DNA of 64,000 nucleotides from Amorphoplanes friuliensis DSM 7358. Its GTDB lineage: Bacteria; Actinomycetota; Actinomycetes; Mycobacteriales; Micromonosporaceae. The translations under genes were made by a program, and so were the position numbers. The stretch covers positions 6,664,001-6,728,000 of the forward strand of contig NC_022657.1 in assembly GCF_000494755.1 (NCBI RefSeq), written 5' to 3'. This document shows positions 1 to 7,177 of this stretch, one piece after another. Below the pieces are notes generated by a model that saw only the letters and a list, made by a program, of their open reading frames with translations, had not been told where the DNA came from and did not search any database. Each line of letters begins with the position of its first letter. Within the stretch, counting starts at the first letter, position 1.

Positions 1-914
1 CCTCCGAGCAGCAGGTAGAGAACCGCCATGCGGGCGCTGACGCCGTTGGCGACCTGTTCGACGATCGTGGAGCGGGACGAGTCGGCCACCTCGGGCGCGA
101 TCTCCATGCCCCGGTTCATCGGTCCGGGGTGCATGACGATCGCGTGCTCCGGCAGCTTCCTCATGCGCGGCACATCGAGTCCGTAACGGCGGGAGTATTC
201 GCGGGCCGAGGGGAAGTAGGAGTCCTGCATCCGCTCGGTCTGCACCCGCAGCATCATCACGACGTCCGAGCCGGGCAGGACGCTATCGAGGTCGTACGAC
301 ACTTTGGTCTCCGGCGACAGCGCCGCGGCGATGTCCACGGGAATCAGCGTCGGCGGGCCCACCAGGGTGATCTTGGCCCCCAGCGTCGTGAGCAGCAGAA
401 CGTTGGACCGCGCGACCCGGCTGTGCAGCACGTCACCCACGATCGCGACGTTCAGGCCGTCGAGCTTCCCCAGCCTCGAGCGCATCGTGTACGCGTCCAG
501 CAGCGCCTGCGTCGGGTGCTCGTGCGTGCCGTCACCGGCGTTGATCACCGAACCGTCCACCCACGACGCGAGCCGGTGCGGTGCGCCGCTGGCCGGGTGC
601 CGGATGACCACCGCGTCCGCGCCCATCGCCTGCAGTGTCAGGGCGGTGTCCTTGAGGCTCTCACCCTTCGAGACGCTGGAGCCCTTCGCGGAGAAGTTGA
701 TGACGTCCGCCGAGAGCCGCTTGGCCGCGGCCTCGAACGAGATCCGGGTACGCGTGGAGTCCTCGTAGAACAGGTTGACCACCGTGCGGCCGCGCAGCGT
801 CGGGAGCTTCTTGACCTCGCGGCCCGCCAGCGCCGCCATCTCGCCGGCGGTGTCGAGGATCAGGGTGGCGGTGTCGGCGTCCAGATCGGCGGCCGAGCGC
901 AGATGCTTGATCAT
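1..914 (-). CDS. pyrB: aspartate carbamoyltransferase catalytic subunit, partial
   Basis: Transfers the carbamoyl group of carbamoyl phosphate to aspartate, the committed step of pyrimidine synthesis in the cytoplasm. The reading frame from ATG at 914 shows the carbamoyl-phosphate motif STRTRISFEAA near residue 55 and HPTQALLD near residue 135, both diagnostic of the family. About 304 residues are present and the frame runs off the left edge, so only the last few residues are missing. The start overlaps the pyrR stop (ATGA), so the two genes are translationally coupled in one pyr operon that continues out of the window. Regulation is probably by PyrR through the leader upstream of pyrR. Confidence 0.97.
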   Translation of the reverse strand, partial: MIKHLRSAADLDADTATLILDTAGEMAALAGREVKKLPTLRGRTVVNLFYEDSTRTRISFEAAAKRLSADVINFSAKGSSVSKGESLKDTALTLQAMGADAVVIRHPASGAPHRLASWVDGSVINAGDGTHEHPTQALLDAYTMRSRLGKLDGLNVAIVGDVLHSRVARSNVLLLTTLGAKITLVGPPTLIPVDIAAALSPETKVSYDLDSVLPGSDVVMMLRVQTERMQDSYFPSAREYSRRYGLDVPRMRKLPEHAIVMHPGPMNRGMEIAPEVADSSRSTIVEQVANGVSARMAVLYLLLG

Positions 915-1495
915 CGGGAAACCTCGGATCCGGAGAGCCTGACCTCGTCCACGCCGTCGTCGGTCTCGGCCAGCGAGACGCGGACGCTCTCGGTCAGCGC
1001 GGTGGGGATGTTCTTGCCGACGTAGTCGGCGCGGATCGGCAGTTCGCGGTGGCCGCGGTCGACCAGCACGGCCAGCTGCACGGAGCTCGGCCGGCCCACA
1101 TCGCCGAGTGCGTCGAGCGCCGCCCGGACGGTACGGCCGGAGAAAAGCACGTCGTCGACCAGGATGACCCGGCGCCCGTCGATGCCACCGCCCGGAATCT
1201 CGGTCTTGCCGAGCGCCCGGGTGGCGTGCAGCCGCAGGTCGTCGCGGTAGAGCGTGATGTCCAGCGCGCCCACCGGGATGTCGATGCCCTCGAACGCGTG
1301 GATCCGGGCGGCCAGCCGGCGGGCCAGCGGGACGCCGCGGGTGGGGATGCCGAGAAGGACGGTGCCGGCGCCGCCGGAGGTCTTCTCGAGAATCTGGTGC
1401 GCGATCCGGTCGACGACCCTGTGCAGGTCGGACCCGGAAAGAATGATCTTTTCGGTGCCGCGGTGGGCAGCGGTGTCTGCGCGTGGATATGCCAC
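911..1495 (-). CDS. pyrR: bifunctional pyr operon regulator / uracil phosphoribosyltransferase PyrR
   Basis: RNA-binding regulator of pyrimidine genes that senses UMP/UTP and also has uracil phosphoribosyltransferase activity. The PRPP-binding loop VILVDDVLFSGRT is present near residue 110 and the protein is 194 residues, normal for PyrR. I start it at GTG 1495 because the opposite-strand sequence of 1501-1510 reads GGAAGGAGGT, an almost perfect Shine-Dalgarno five bases upstream; the longer frame to 1519 would bury this site. It is the first gene of the leftward operon and overlaps pyrB by four bases. In mycobacteria PyrR represses translation by binding a hairpin at this ribosome binding site; a matching hairpin lies at 1508-1523. 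Confidence 0.96.
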   Translation of the reverse strand: MAYPRADTAAHRGTEKIILSGSDLHRVVDRIAHQILEKTSGGAGTVLLGIPTRGVPLARRLAARIHAFEGIDIPVGALDITLYRDDLRLHATRALGKTEIPGGGIDGRRVILVDDVLFSGRTVRAALDALGDVGRPSSVQLAVLVDRGHRELPIRADYVGKNIPTALTESVRVSLAETDDGVDEVRLSGSEVSR

Positions 1496-1507
1496 GGCGG
1501 ACCTCCT

Positions 1508-1523
1508 TCCCCGCCTCACGGGA
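1508..1523 (-). promoter_or_regulatory. candidate PyrR-binding hairpin at the pyrR ribosome binding site
   Basis: Read on the minus strand this is TCCCGTGAGGCGGGGA, able to fold as a hairpin whose loop carries the GUGAGG core. The core resembles the known PyrR-binding loop consensus (UCCnGnGAGG). It sits directly before the AAGGAGGT Shine-Dalgarno of pyrR, so bound PyrR could block ribosome entry. That it binds PyrR is inferred from the motif and position. Confidence 0.65.
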
Positions 1524-1543
1524 CGGGTCGTTAAAGGACGTCG

Positions 1544-1558
1544 GTCAGGGGTCCTGAC
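1544..1558 (-). promoter_or_regulatory. second hairpin in the pyrR leader
   Basis: A perfect 6-bp stem (GTCAGG / CCTGAC, loop of three) lies 20 bases upstream of the candidate PyrR hairpin. An alternative pairing (GTCCT...AGGAC) overlaps it on the same strand, so the leader may switch between structures. The function is not shown by the sequence. Confidence 0.35.
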
Positions 1559-1693
1559 AAGGACTTCCTGATGGCTGACGCTACGTTACCAGTGAGCGCG
1601 GGGATGACCATGGTGACGTGGCCGACCCGCGGACCAGACGGACGAATGCGGGCAACTCTCCCCCGGGCTCGGCGACTCATAGGTAACCGACAC

Positions 1694-1722
1694 TTGACCG
1701 GAGGTTGCAAACTCCGTACCGT
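1694..1722 (+). promoter_or_regulatory. predicted housekeeping promoter of bldD
   Basis: TTGACC (1694-1699) and TACCGT (1717-1722) are separated by 17 bases, a good match to an actinobacterial HrdB/SigA promoter. The spacer contains the short dyad GGAG...CTCC (1700-1715), a possible operator. The implied leader is about 55 bases to the bldD ATG. Confidence 0.5.
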
Positions 1723-1784
1723 CACGCAGCGTAGCGATCCTGAGGAAGAACCCTCCGGGCCAGCACAGTACTGGGAGTGTCCGA

Positions 1785-2273
1785 ATGCCGTCTGAGTACG
1801 CCAAGTCGTTGGGCGCCCGCCTGCGCTCCATCCGCCAGCAGCAGGGCCTTTCCCTGCAGGGTGTGGAAGAGAAGTCGAACGGCCGGTGGAAGGCCGTCGT
1901 GGTGGGCTCGTACGAGCGTGGCGATCGCGCCGTCACCGTTTCGCGCCTCGCCGAACTGGCCGACTTCTACCGCGTCCCCGTCTCGGAACTGCTGCCCGAC
2001 GGCAGCGGTGTCCGCCTCGAGGCCACCAACAAGATCGTGCTGGACCTGGAAAAGCTGTACGACGCCGCCGGTGAGGACCTGGCCTACGTCGCGCGCTACG
2101 CCCGGGCCATACAGCAGCAGCGTGGCGACTACAACGGACGCGTGCTGTCCATCCGCGCGGACGATCTGCGCGCCCTCGCCATCGTGTACGACATCTCGCC
2201 GTCCGGCCTCATCGAGCGCCTGACCGAGCAGGGTGTGCTCGTCGCCGACCCGCGGGCGTTCTTCGCGTCCTGA
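1785..2273 (+). CDS. bldD: developmental master regulator BldD
   Basis: DNA-binding repressor of sporulation and development genes in actinomycetes, active as a cyclic-di-GMP-bound dimer. The 162-residue protein has an N-terminal Xre-type helix-turn-helix (about residues 8-70). Its C-terminal domain carries the c-di-GMP signature RGD (113-115), eight residues, then RADD (124-127), matching RxD-X8-RxxD. The ATG at 1785 follows GGGAG; an upstream start in another frame makes no recognisable protein. It is transcribed divergently from pyrR with its own predicted promoter and is followed by a strong hairpin terminator, so it is monocistronic. BldD is known to regulate itself in Streptomyces; I did not find a convincing BldD box by eye. 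Confidence 0.97.
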   Translation: MPSEYAKSLGARLRSIRQQQGLSLQGVEEKSNGRWKAVVVGSYERGDRAVTVSRLAELADFYRVPVSELLPDGSGVRLEATNKIVLDLEKLYDAAGEDLAYVARYARAIQQQRGDYNGRVLSIRADDLRALAIVYDISPSGLIERLTEQGVLVADPRAFFAS

Positions 2274-2288
2274 TCGGAATCGCACGGC

Positions 2289-2312
2289 AAAGGGGGCCCT
2301 CGGGCCCCCTTT
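2289..2312 (+). terminator. intrinsic terminator after bldD
   Basis: A ten-base GC-rich stem, AAAGGGGGCC paired with GGCCCCCTTT around a CTCG loop, begins 16 bases after the bldD stop. Confidence 0.85.
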
Positions 2313-2758
2313 GTCATATCCACGGGCAGCACAAGAGCCGGCGGTCATCACATTGACACGCACAAAGGCCCGATTGCCCGAATCAACACCGCACCACTTT
2401 CTCGCGATGCGTAACGGTCACCGCCATTCAGGGCATGACCTGGCCGGGTGCACCATCACCGTCCGGCTTGACCGGCAGTAACGATCAACGGCGGCCGATC
2501 ACGCAGCGAATTCAAGATCCGATTCGCAGCGTCACCACTTCGCTCCGGCAAGATCGCTGCAAAGGCCGTCCCCGGCCATCCGGCGCAGCTGTGGAATTCG
2601 GTCACTCTCCGCACCAAATCCCACAAGATCGTGCGGCTTTTGATCTTCGGTGGAGGGCGACCACGCACGCAGCCGGCAATCGGCGGGAGCGACGGTCGGC
2701 GCCATGCACCCAGGCACGACAGCAAGCCCTTGATCTTGACCGAGGGGACGGACACAGA
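2313..2758. other. non-coding region between the bldD and nusB terminators
   Basis: About 450 bases with no convincing gene on either strand and no tRNA-like cloverleaf that I could recognise. Base composition looks less GC-rich than the flanking genes. The hexamer AAGATC or its complement GATCTT occurs five times (2514, 2550, 2625, 2642, 2732); the copies at 2625 and 2642 are inverted around an 11-base loop. Confidence 0.6.
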
Positions 2759-2786
2759 AACGGCCCGGACCGCGGTCCGGGCCGTT
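2759..2786 (-). terminator. intrinsic terminator after nusB
   Basis: A perfect 28-base palindrome: AACGGCCCGGACCG followed at once by its reverse complement. It starts 9 bases after the nusB stop and is followed on the minus strand by a short T-containing tract. It ends the leftward aro-efp-nusB transcript. Confidence 0.85.
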
Positions 2787-2795
2787 CGGCAGCAA

Positions 2796-3230
2796 CTAGC
2801 GGGTGGCGAACTCGGCGATGCGGCCCAGGATGCCGTTCAGGAATCTCGGGCTGTCGTCGGTGGACATCTGCTTCGCCAGCTCGACGGCTTCGGAGATCGC
2901 GACCGGGTCGTCGATCTCGCCCACGTAGAGCAGCTCGTAGACGGCGATGCGGGCCAGGTTGCGGTCCACGACCGGCATGCGGTCGATGGTCCAGCCCTCG
3001 GCGTAGCTGGCGATCAGCTCGTCGATGCGGTCCAGGTGCTTGGCCACGCCCTCGATCAGGTTGATCGTGTAGTCCAGGTGGTCGGGGCGGGGCTTTTCGA
3101 TGCGGTCCAGGTAGGTGACCAGGACCTGCGCCGGGGGCAGGTCGCGGAGGTCAGCCTCGTAGAGGACGTCCAGCGCCCGTTTGCGCGCCTTGCGGCGCGC
3201 CGGCATCTGGGTTTTGGGGCCTTCTGCCAT
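2796..3230 (-). CDS. nusB: transcription antitermination factor NusB
   Basis: NusB binds boxA RNA with NusE (ribosomal protein S10) and supports antitermination in rRNA operons. The 144-residue protein has the basic start PARRKARKRALDVLYEAD, the central LIEGV segment and the C-terminal DDPVAISEAVELAKQMS helix typical of the family. Its ATG shares one base with the efp stop (TGATG), so translation is coupled to efp. It is the last gene of the leftward cluster and is followed by a strong terminator. Confidence 0.96.
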   Translation of the reverse strand: MAEGPKTQMPARRKARKRALDVLYEADLRDLPPAQVLVTYLDRIEKPRPDHLDYTINLIEGVAKHLDRIDELIASYAEGWTIDRMPVVDRNLARIAVYELLYVGEIDDPVAISEAVELAKQMSTDDSPRFLNGILGRIAEFATR

Positions 3231-3787
3231 CAGCTACGGCCGAGGTAACGGCCGTCGCGGGTGTCGACCTTGATCTTTTCGCCGGTGGTGATGAAGAGGG
3301 GGACGTTGACCGTCGCGCCCGTCTCGACCGTGGCCGGCTTGGTGCCGCCGGTGGAGCGGTCGCCCTGCAGGCCCGGCTCGGTGTAGGTGACCTCGAGGAA
3401 AACGCTGGTCGGGAGCTCGATGTAGAGCGGGACCGTCTCGTGGGTCGCCACCGTGGCCTCGGCCTCGGGGAGCAGGTAGTTGGCGTTCTCGCCCACGGTG
3501 GGGCCGGGAACGGTGATCTGCTCGAAGGTGTCCAGGTCCATGAAGACGAAGTCCTCACCGTCCTGGTAGAGGTACTGCATGGTCCGCTTGTCCACGGTCG
3601 CGGTCTCGACCCTGGTGCCGGCGTTGAACGTCTTGTCCACGACCTTGCCGGAGAGGACGTTCTTGAGCGTGGTGCGCACGAACGCCCCGCCCTTGCCCGG
3701 CTTGACGTGCTGGAACTCGACGACCGCCCAGAGGGCGCCTTCGAGGTTGAGCACGAGGCCGTTCTTCAGGTCGTTGGTGGAAGCCAT
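3230..3787 (-). CDS. efp: elongation factor P
   Basis: EF-P enters the ribosomal E site and relieves stalling at consecutive prolines. The 185-residue protein begins MASTNDLKNGLVLNL and includes the loop HVKPGKGGAFVRTTLKNV, in which K (PGKGGA) is the usual modified position, followed by the two OB-like C-terminal domains. I start it at ATG 3787, not the longer frame at 3805, because the shorter product has the exact family N-terminus. It overlaps nusB by one base. A proline-stall rescuer is fitting in a genome that encodes proteins as proline-rich as the one at 16977-21593. Confidence 0.97.
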   Translation of the reverse strand: MASTNDLKNGLVLNLEGALWAVVEFQHVKPGKGGAFVRTTLKNVLSGKVVDKTFNAGTRVETATVDKRTMQYLYQDGEDFVFMDLDTFEQITVPGPTVGENANYLLPEAEATVATHETVPLYIELPTSVFLEVTYTEPGLQGDRSTGGTKPATVETGATVNVPLFITTGEKIKVDTRDGRYLGRS

Positions 3788-3862
3788 GTCCTGCCTTGGT
3801 CTCAAGAGCGTGAAGGTGACCGAGCGAGTTTACCGGCGTGAGTCGCGAACAGGCGAATCGGG

Positions 3863-4291
3863 TCAAGCACGTCCTGCGATGTGCCGCAGCGCGAGGCGGT
3901 ATCCGTCGACGCCGAGACCTGCGATGACACCCGTCGCCACCGCGGAGACGACCGAGTGGTGGCGGAACTCCTCGCGGGCGTGGATGTTGCTGATGTGCAC
4001 CTCGACGAGCGGTGCGCGCAGCAGCGCACAGGCGTCGCGGACGGCGTAGGAGTAGTGGGACCACGCGCCGGGGTTGAGCACGACCGGGGCCTGCTCGTCG
4101 GCGGCGGCGTGGAGCCAGCCCAGCATCTCGTGCTCGGCGTCGGTCTGTTTGACCTCGACGTCCAGGCCGAGCGACTTGCCTTCGGCCTCGCACAGAGCCA
4201 CCAGATCGGCGTAGCTGGTGAGGCCGTAGACGTCGACCTGGCGGGTGCCGAGCCGGCCGAGGTTGGGGCCGTTCAGGACGTAGGTCTTCAC
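3863..4291 (-). CDS. aroQ: type II 3-dehydroquinate dehydratase
   Basis: Dehydrates 3-dehydroquinate to 3-dehydroshikimate, step three of the shikimate pathway. The 142-residue size, NGPNLGRLGTRQ near the N-terminus, catalytic Tyr in the following loop, LNPGAWSHYSYAVRDA (substrate contacts) and VEVHISN with the catalytic His are all typical of the dodecameric type II enzyme. It starts with ATG overlapping the aroB stop by four bases. In many actinobacteria an Xaa-Pro peptidase gene lies between aroQ and efp; here only a 75-base gap is seen. Confidence 0.97.
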   Translation of the reverse strand: MKTYVLNGPNLGRLGTRQVDVYGLTSYADLVALCEAEGKSLGLDVEVKQTDAEHEMLGWLHAAADEQAPVVLNPGAWSHYSYAVRDACALLRAPLVEVHISNIHAREEFRHHSVVSAVATGVIAGLGVDGYRLALRHIAGRA

Positions 4292-5364
4292 TCGGCCACC
4301 GCTTCGTAGGCTTCGATCAGGGTTTCCTCGGACGGGCCGGCGAGGATGCCTGGCTGCGCGAGGTCGTCGAGCACCACGAACCGCAGGGTGTCGGCGCGGG
4401 TCTTCTTGTCGACACGCATCGCGGCGAGCAGGTCGGGCCAGGCCGCGCGCGGGTAGGACGTCGGCAGCCCGACCAGCGACAGGACCGATTTGTGCCGGGC
4501 CGCGACCGCCGGGGAGAGGCGGCCCGACAGCCGCGACAGCTCACCCGCGAAGATCGTGCCCACCGCGACGGCGTGACCGTGTTTCCAGCTGTACTGCTCG
4601 CGCTTCTCGATCGCGTGCGCCAGGGTGTGGCCGTAGTTGAGGATCTCGCGCAGGCCGGACTCGCGCAGGTCGGCGCCGACCACGTGGGCCTTGACCCGGA
4701 TCGCGCGCTCGACCAGCTCACGCAGGACCGCACTGCGCGGATCGGCCGCCGCGGCGGGGTCACCCTCGATCAGGTCGAGGATCACCGGGTCGGCGATGAA
4801 ACCGCACTTGACGATCTCGGCCAGACCGGCGATCAGGTCGTCGGCGGGCAGGGTGTCGAGTACGTCGAGATCGCAGAGCACCCCGGCCGGAGGATGGAAC
4901 GCACCGACGAGGTTCTTCCCCGCGGCGGTGTTGACGCCGGTCTTGCCACCGACGGCCGCGTCGACCATGCCGAGCAGCGAGGTGGAGACCGGCACCCAGC
5001 GCACGCCGCGCAGCCAGCTCGCAGCGACGAATCCGGCCAGGTCGGTGACCGCTCCCCCGCCCACACCGAGGACGACGTCGGTGCGGGTGAAGCCGGCCGC
5101 GCCGAGCTCGTCCCAGCAGCGCGTGGCCACGTCGATGGACTTGCCGGCCTCGGCGTCGGGGACCTCGATCGGCAGGGGCCTGATGCCGGCCGCCGACAGG
5201 GCGTCGGCCACGGCGGTCGCGCGCTCCTTGAGCGGCGGGGCGTAGAGCACGGCGGCGCGCACGGCCCCGCTGACCAGCTCCGGCAGGGCGGTGATCAGCC
5301 CGCGCCCGACCAGCACGTCGTAGGGGCGTTCGCCGGGCACAGGGATTCGCGTCACGTCGTCCAT
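4288..5364 (-). CDS. aroB: 3-dehydroquinate synthase
   Basis: NAD- and zinc-dependent cyclisation of DAHP to 3-dehydroquinate, step two of the shikimate pathway. The frame shows the NAD-binding GGGAVTDLAGFVAAS segment, KTGVN, HPP, and the zinc-ligand histidines in NYGHTLAHA and HGHAVAVG. I start it at ATG 5364 (358 residues), which gives the normal N-terminus; the frame extends upstream to 5415 into the inverted repeats between aroB and the divergent gene. Unlike the usual aroC-aroK-aroB order, aroB is separated from aroK by three unrelated genes, so it needs its own promoter between 5365 and 5434. Confidence 0.97.
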   Translation of the reverse strand: MDDVTRIPVPGERPYDVLVGRGLITALPELVSGAVRAAVLYAPPLKERATAVADALSAAGIRPLPIEVPDAEAGKSIDVATRCWDELGAAGFTRTDVVLGVGGGAVTDLAGFVAASWLRGVRWVPVSTSLLGMVDAAVGGKTGVNTAAGKNLVGAFHPPAGVLCDLDVLDTLPADDLIAGLAEIVKCGFIADPVILDLIEGDPAAAADPRSAVLRELVERAIRVKAHVVGADLRESGLREILNYGHTLAHAIEKREQYSWKHGHAVAVGTIFAGELSRLSGRLSPAVAARHKSVLSLVGLPTSYPRAAWPDLLAAMRVDKKTRADTLRFVVLDDLAQPGILAGPSEETLIEAYEAVAE

Positions 5365-5390
5365 CAGCGCCGATCCTAGTTGGCCGAGGG

Positions 5391-5424
5391 TGGGGTTATA
5401 GACACGTAACCCCATGTGGGGTTA
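5391..5424 (+). promoter_or_regulatory. triple TGGGGTTA operator and overlapping promoter of the RHH-ClpN gene
   Basis: TGGGGTTA occurs at 5391-5398 and 5417-5424 and its reverse complement TAACCCCA at 5407-5414, three perfect 8-bp half-sites in alternating orientation. A possible promoter, TAGACA (5399-5404) with an 18-base spacer to TAGAAC (5423-5428), overlaps two of them and would place the transcript start at or near the ATG at 5435, that is, leaderless. The sites also lie just upstream of aroB on the other strand. Binding by the ribbon-helix-helix protein next door is inferred. Confidence 0.6.
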
Positions 5425-5434
5425 GAACTGGCGC

Positions 5435-6148
5435 ATGCCAAAAATCAACGTGTACCTGCCCGACGACCTCGCCGAAGCCGTCCGCGACTCCGGCATCCCC
5501 GTCTCCGCCATCTGCCAGCGTGCATTGGAGCAGGCCGTCCGCCGGATCACCGCCGTCCGGCAGACCGTCCTCGGTGAACTCGACAGCGCCGGACTCGCGG
5601 CCCAGCTTCCGCAGTTCACCGCGAGGGCCGTCACCGCGATCTCGCTCGCCGCTGACCGGGCCCGGGCCGCCGGCGCCCCGAACGTCACCACCGGCGACCT
5701 GCTGCACGGGATGCTCGCGGAGGGCGGCAACCTGGCCCTGCAGATCCTCGGCGCGATGGAGATCGATCCCGCGACGATCACGGCTCCGGACGCGGCCGAG
5801 CCCGGCGGTGGCGAAGGTCTGCGCTTCAGCACGGCAGCGGCCAACGCCATCGAACTGACCGTCGCCGAGGCGACCGGCCTCGGCAACAACTACGTCGGCT
5901 GCGAGCACCTGCTGATCGCGCTGACCGCCGAACCCGACGGTCAGGCCGGCCGGACCCTGCGCGATCTGGGTGCGGACCCCCGGGCCACCCGGCGGGCCGT
6001 CGGCGTCGCCCTGGCCGGTTATGCCCATCTGCGTGCCTCCACGACCACCCCTGAGCCGGCCCTGCTCACTGCGGTCCGCGCGGAGCTCGCGCCGCTCGTC
6101 CAGCGCATCGAAAGGCTCGAGCAAATTTCCGGTACGCCCTCAGCGTGA
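5435..6148 (+). CDS. ribbon-helix-helix / Clp N-domain fusion protein
   Basis: A 237-residue protein with two parts. Residues 1-38 (KINVYLPDDLAEAV then ICQRALEQAVRRI) look like a ribbon-helix-helix DNA-binding domain of the CopG/Arc type. Residues about 60-185 contain two Clp N (double ClpN motif) repeats, recognisable from LLHGMLAEGGNLALQIL and the second copy CEHLLIALTAEPDGQAGRTL. In ClpC and ClpA this domain binds substrates and adaptors; there is no ATPase module here. A short coiled tail follows. The gene is divergent from aroB, with three TGGGGTTA half-sites across its promoter, so autoregulation is likely. It overlaps the convergent WYL gene by nine bases. The exact role is unknown. 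Confidence 0.8.
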   Translation: MPKINVYLPDDLAEAVRDSGIPVSAICQRALEQAVRRITAVRQTVLGELDSAGLAAQLPQFTARAVTAISLAADRARAAGAPNVTTGDLLHGMLAEGGNLALQILGAMEIDPATITAPDAAEPGGGEGLRFSTAAANAIELTVAEATGLGNNYVGCEHLLIALTAEPDGQAGRTLRDLGADPRATRRAVGVALAGYAHLRASTTTPEPALLTAVRAELAPLVQRIERLEQISGTPSA

Positions 6149-7114
6149 GGCATATCCGGTCAGGTTCGCGGCGTGCTCCGCAAGGGCGACCCGCAGCTCG
6201 TCCGGTCGCACGACGGTGAACGGCCACCCGAGTCCGGCGAGCATCTGGGCCATGCCGGGCAGACTCTGGGCCCGGCAGCTCAGCCGCACACCCTCGGGCG
6301 CCTCGGTCACGTCGGCGATGTTCGCCGGGATGCGCCGCCGCACCTGCGCGACGTCGGCCTCGATCAGCACCTCGACCTCCCACTTCCACGGCAGTCCGGC
6401 CCACTGGCGGGTCACGTGGGCGACGGCGTCGAAGTTCGGGGGCGCCTCGAAGCTGTCGCCGGTGAGCCGGACGGAGACCATCCGGTCGAGGCGGAACGAG
6501 CGGATCTCGTCGGTGCGGTGGTCGTGGGCGACGAGATACCAGCGCCCACTGTGGAACACCAGCCCGTAGGGATCCACCCGTCGCCGGCCGGGTGCCGCAC
6601 CGGGCGTCTTCCCGGAGCGGTAGGTGAGCTCGAGGCGTTCGGCGCCACGGGTCGCCGAACCGAGGACGAGCAGCAGTTCGGTGAGATCCGGCGTCTCCTC
6701 GTCGCGGGGCGCCGGACCGCGAATGGTCAGTCCCAGACTGGCCCGCAGGGCCGCCAGCCGCTCGGCCAGAGCCACCGGCAACACCCGCGTGATCTTCGCC
6801 TCGGCGCTGGCACCGGCGGGTGAGTCGGCGGCCAGGCCGATGCGGTCGGCGGCGACCAGGCCGAGAACCACCGCCACCGCCTCGTCGTCGGTGAGCATCA
6901 GCGGCGGTAGTTTGAAGCCGGGCAGCAGCCGGTATCCGCCGTACCGGCCGCGTTCGGCGGTGACCGGGATGCCCAGCTCGGCGAGGGTCCCCGCGTACCG
7001 GCGGACGGTCCGCTCGTCGACCGCGAGCCGCGCGGCGAGGTCTCCCCCGGTGATGCGGCGGTGGGTCTGGAGCAGCTCCAACATGGCGAGGACGCGCGAG
7101 GCGGGATGCGGCAT
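6140..7114 (-). CDS. HTH and WYL-domain transcriptional regulator (YafY type)
   Basis: A 324-residue regulator. Residues 1-60 form a DeoR-like winged helix-turn-helix (RVLAMLELLQTHRRITGGDLAARLAVDERTVRRYAGTLAELGIPV). The middle and C-terminal parts contain a WYL domain, seen in VDPYGLVFHSGRWYLVAHDHRT and IRSFRLDRM, followed by a WCX-type C-terminal domain. WYL domains sense nucleotides or small ligands in known members. It is divergent from the alpha/beta hydrolase at 7178 across a 63-base gap with a 7-bp inverted repeat, which suggests that the hydrolase gene is its target. Confidence 0.88.
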   Translation of the reverse strand: MPHPASRVLAMLELLQTHRRITGGDLAARLAVDERTVRRYAGTLAELGIPVTAERGRYGGYRLLPGFKLPPLMLTDDEAVAVVLGLVAADRIGLAADSPAGASAEAKITRVLPVALAERLAALRASLGLTIRGPAPRDEETPDLTELLLVLGSATRGAERLELTYRSGKTPGAAPGRRRVDPYGLVFHSGRWYLVAHDHRTDEIRSFRLDRMVSVRLTGDSFEAPPNFDAVAHVTRQWAGLPWKWEVEVLIEADVAQVRRRIPANIADVTEAPEGVRLSCRAQSLPGMAQMLAGLGWPFTVVRPDELRVALAEHAANLTGYASR

Positions 7115-7133
7115 GCCGCAGATTCTGCTCTAC

Positions 7134-7158
7134 ATACCGGGCGGGAATGGTCCGGTAT
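7134..7158. promoter_or_regulatory. inverted repeat between WYL regulator and hydrolase
   Basis: ATACCGG (7134-7140) and CCGGTAT (7152-7158) form a perfect 7-bp inverted repeat with an 11-base spacer in the shared promoter region. The 18-base spacing between arms fits a dimeric winged-helix regulator. Recognition by the WYL protein is inferred from position. Confidence 0.5.
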
Positions 7159-7177
7159 CCGGTTTAGCGTCGACGCC

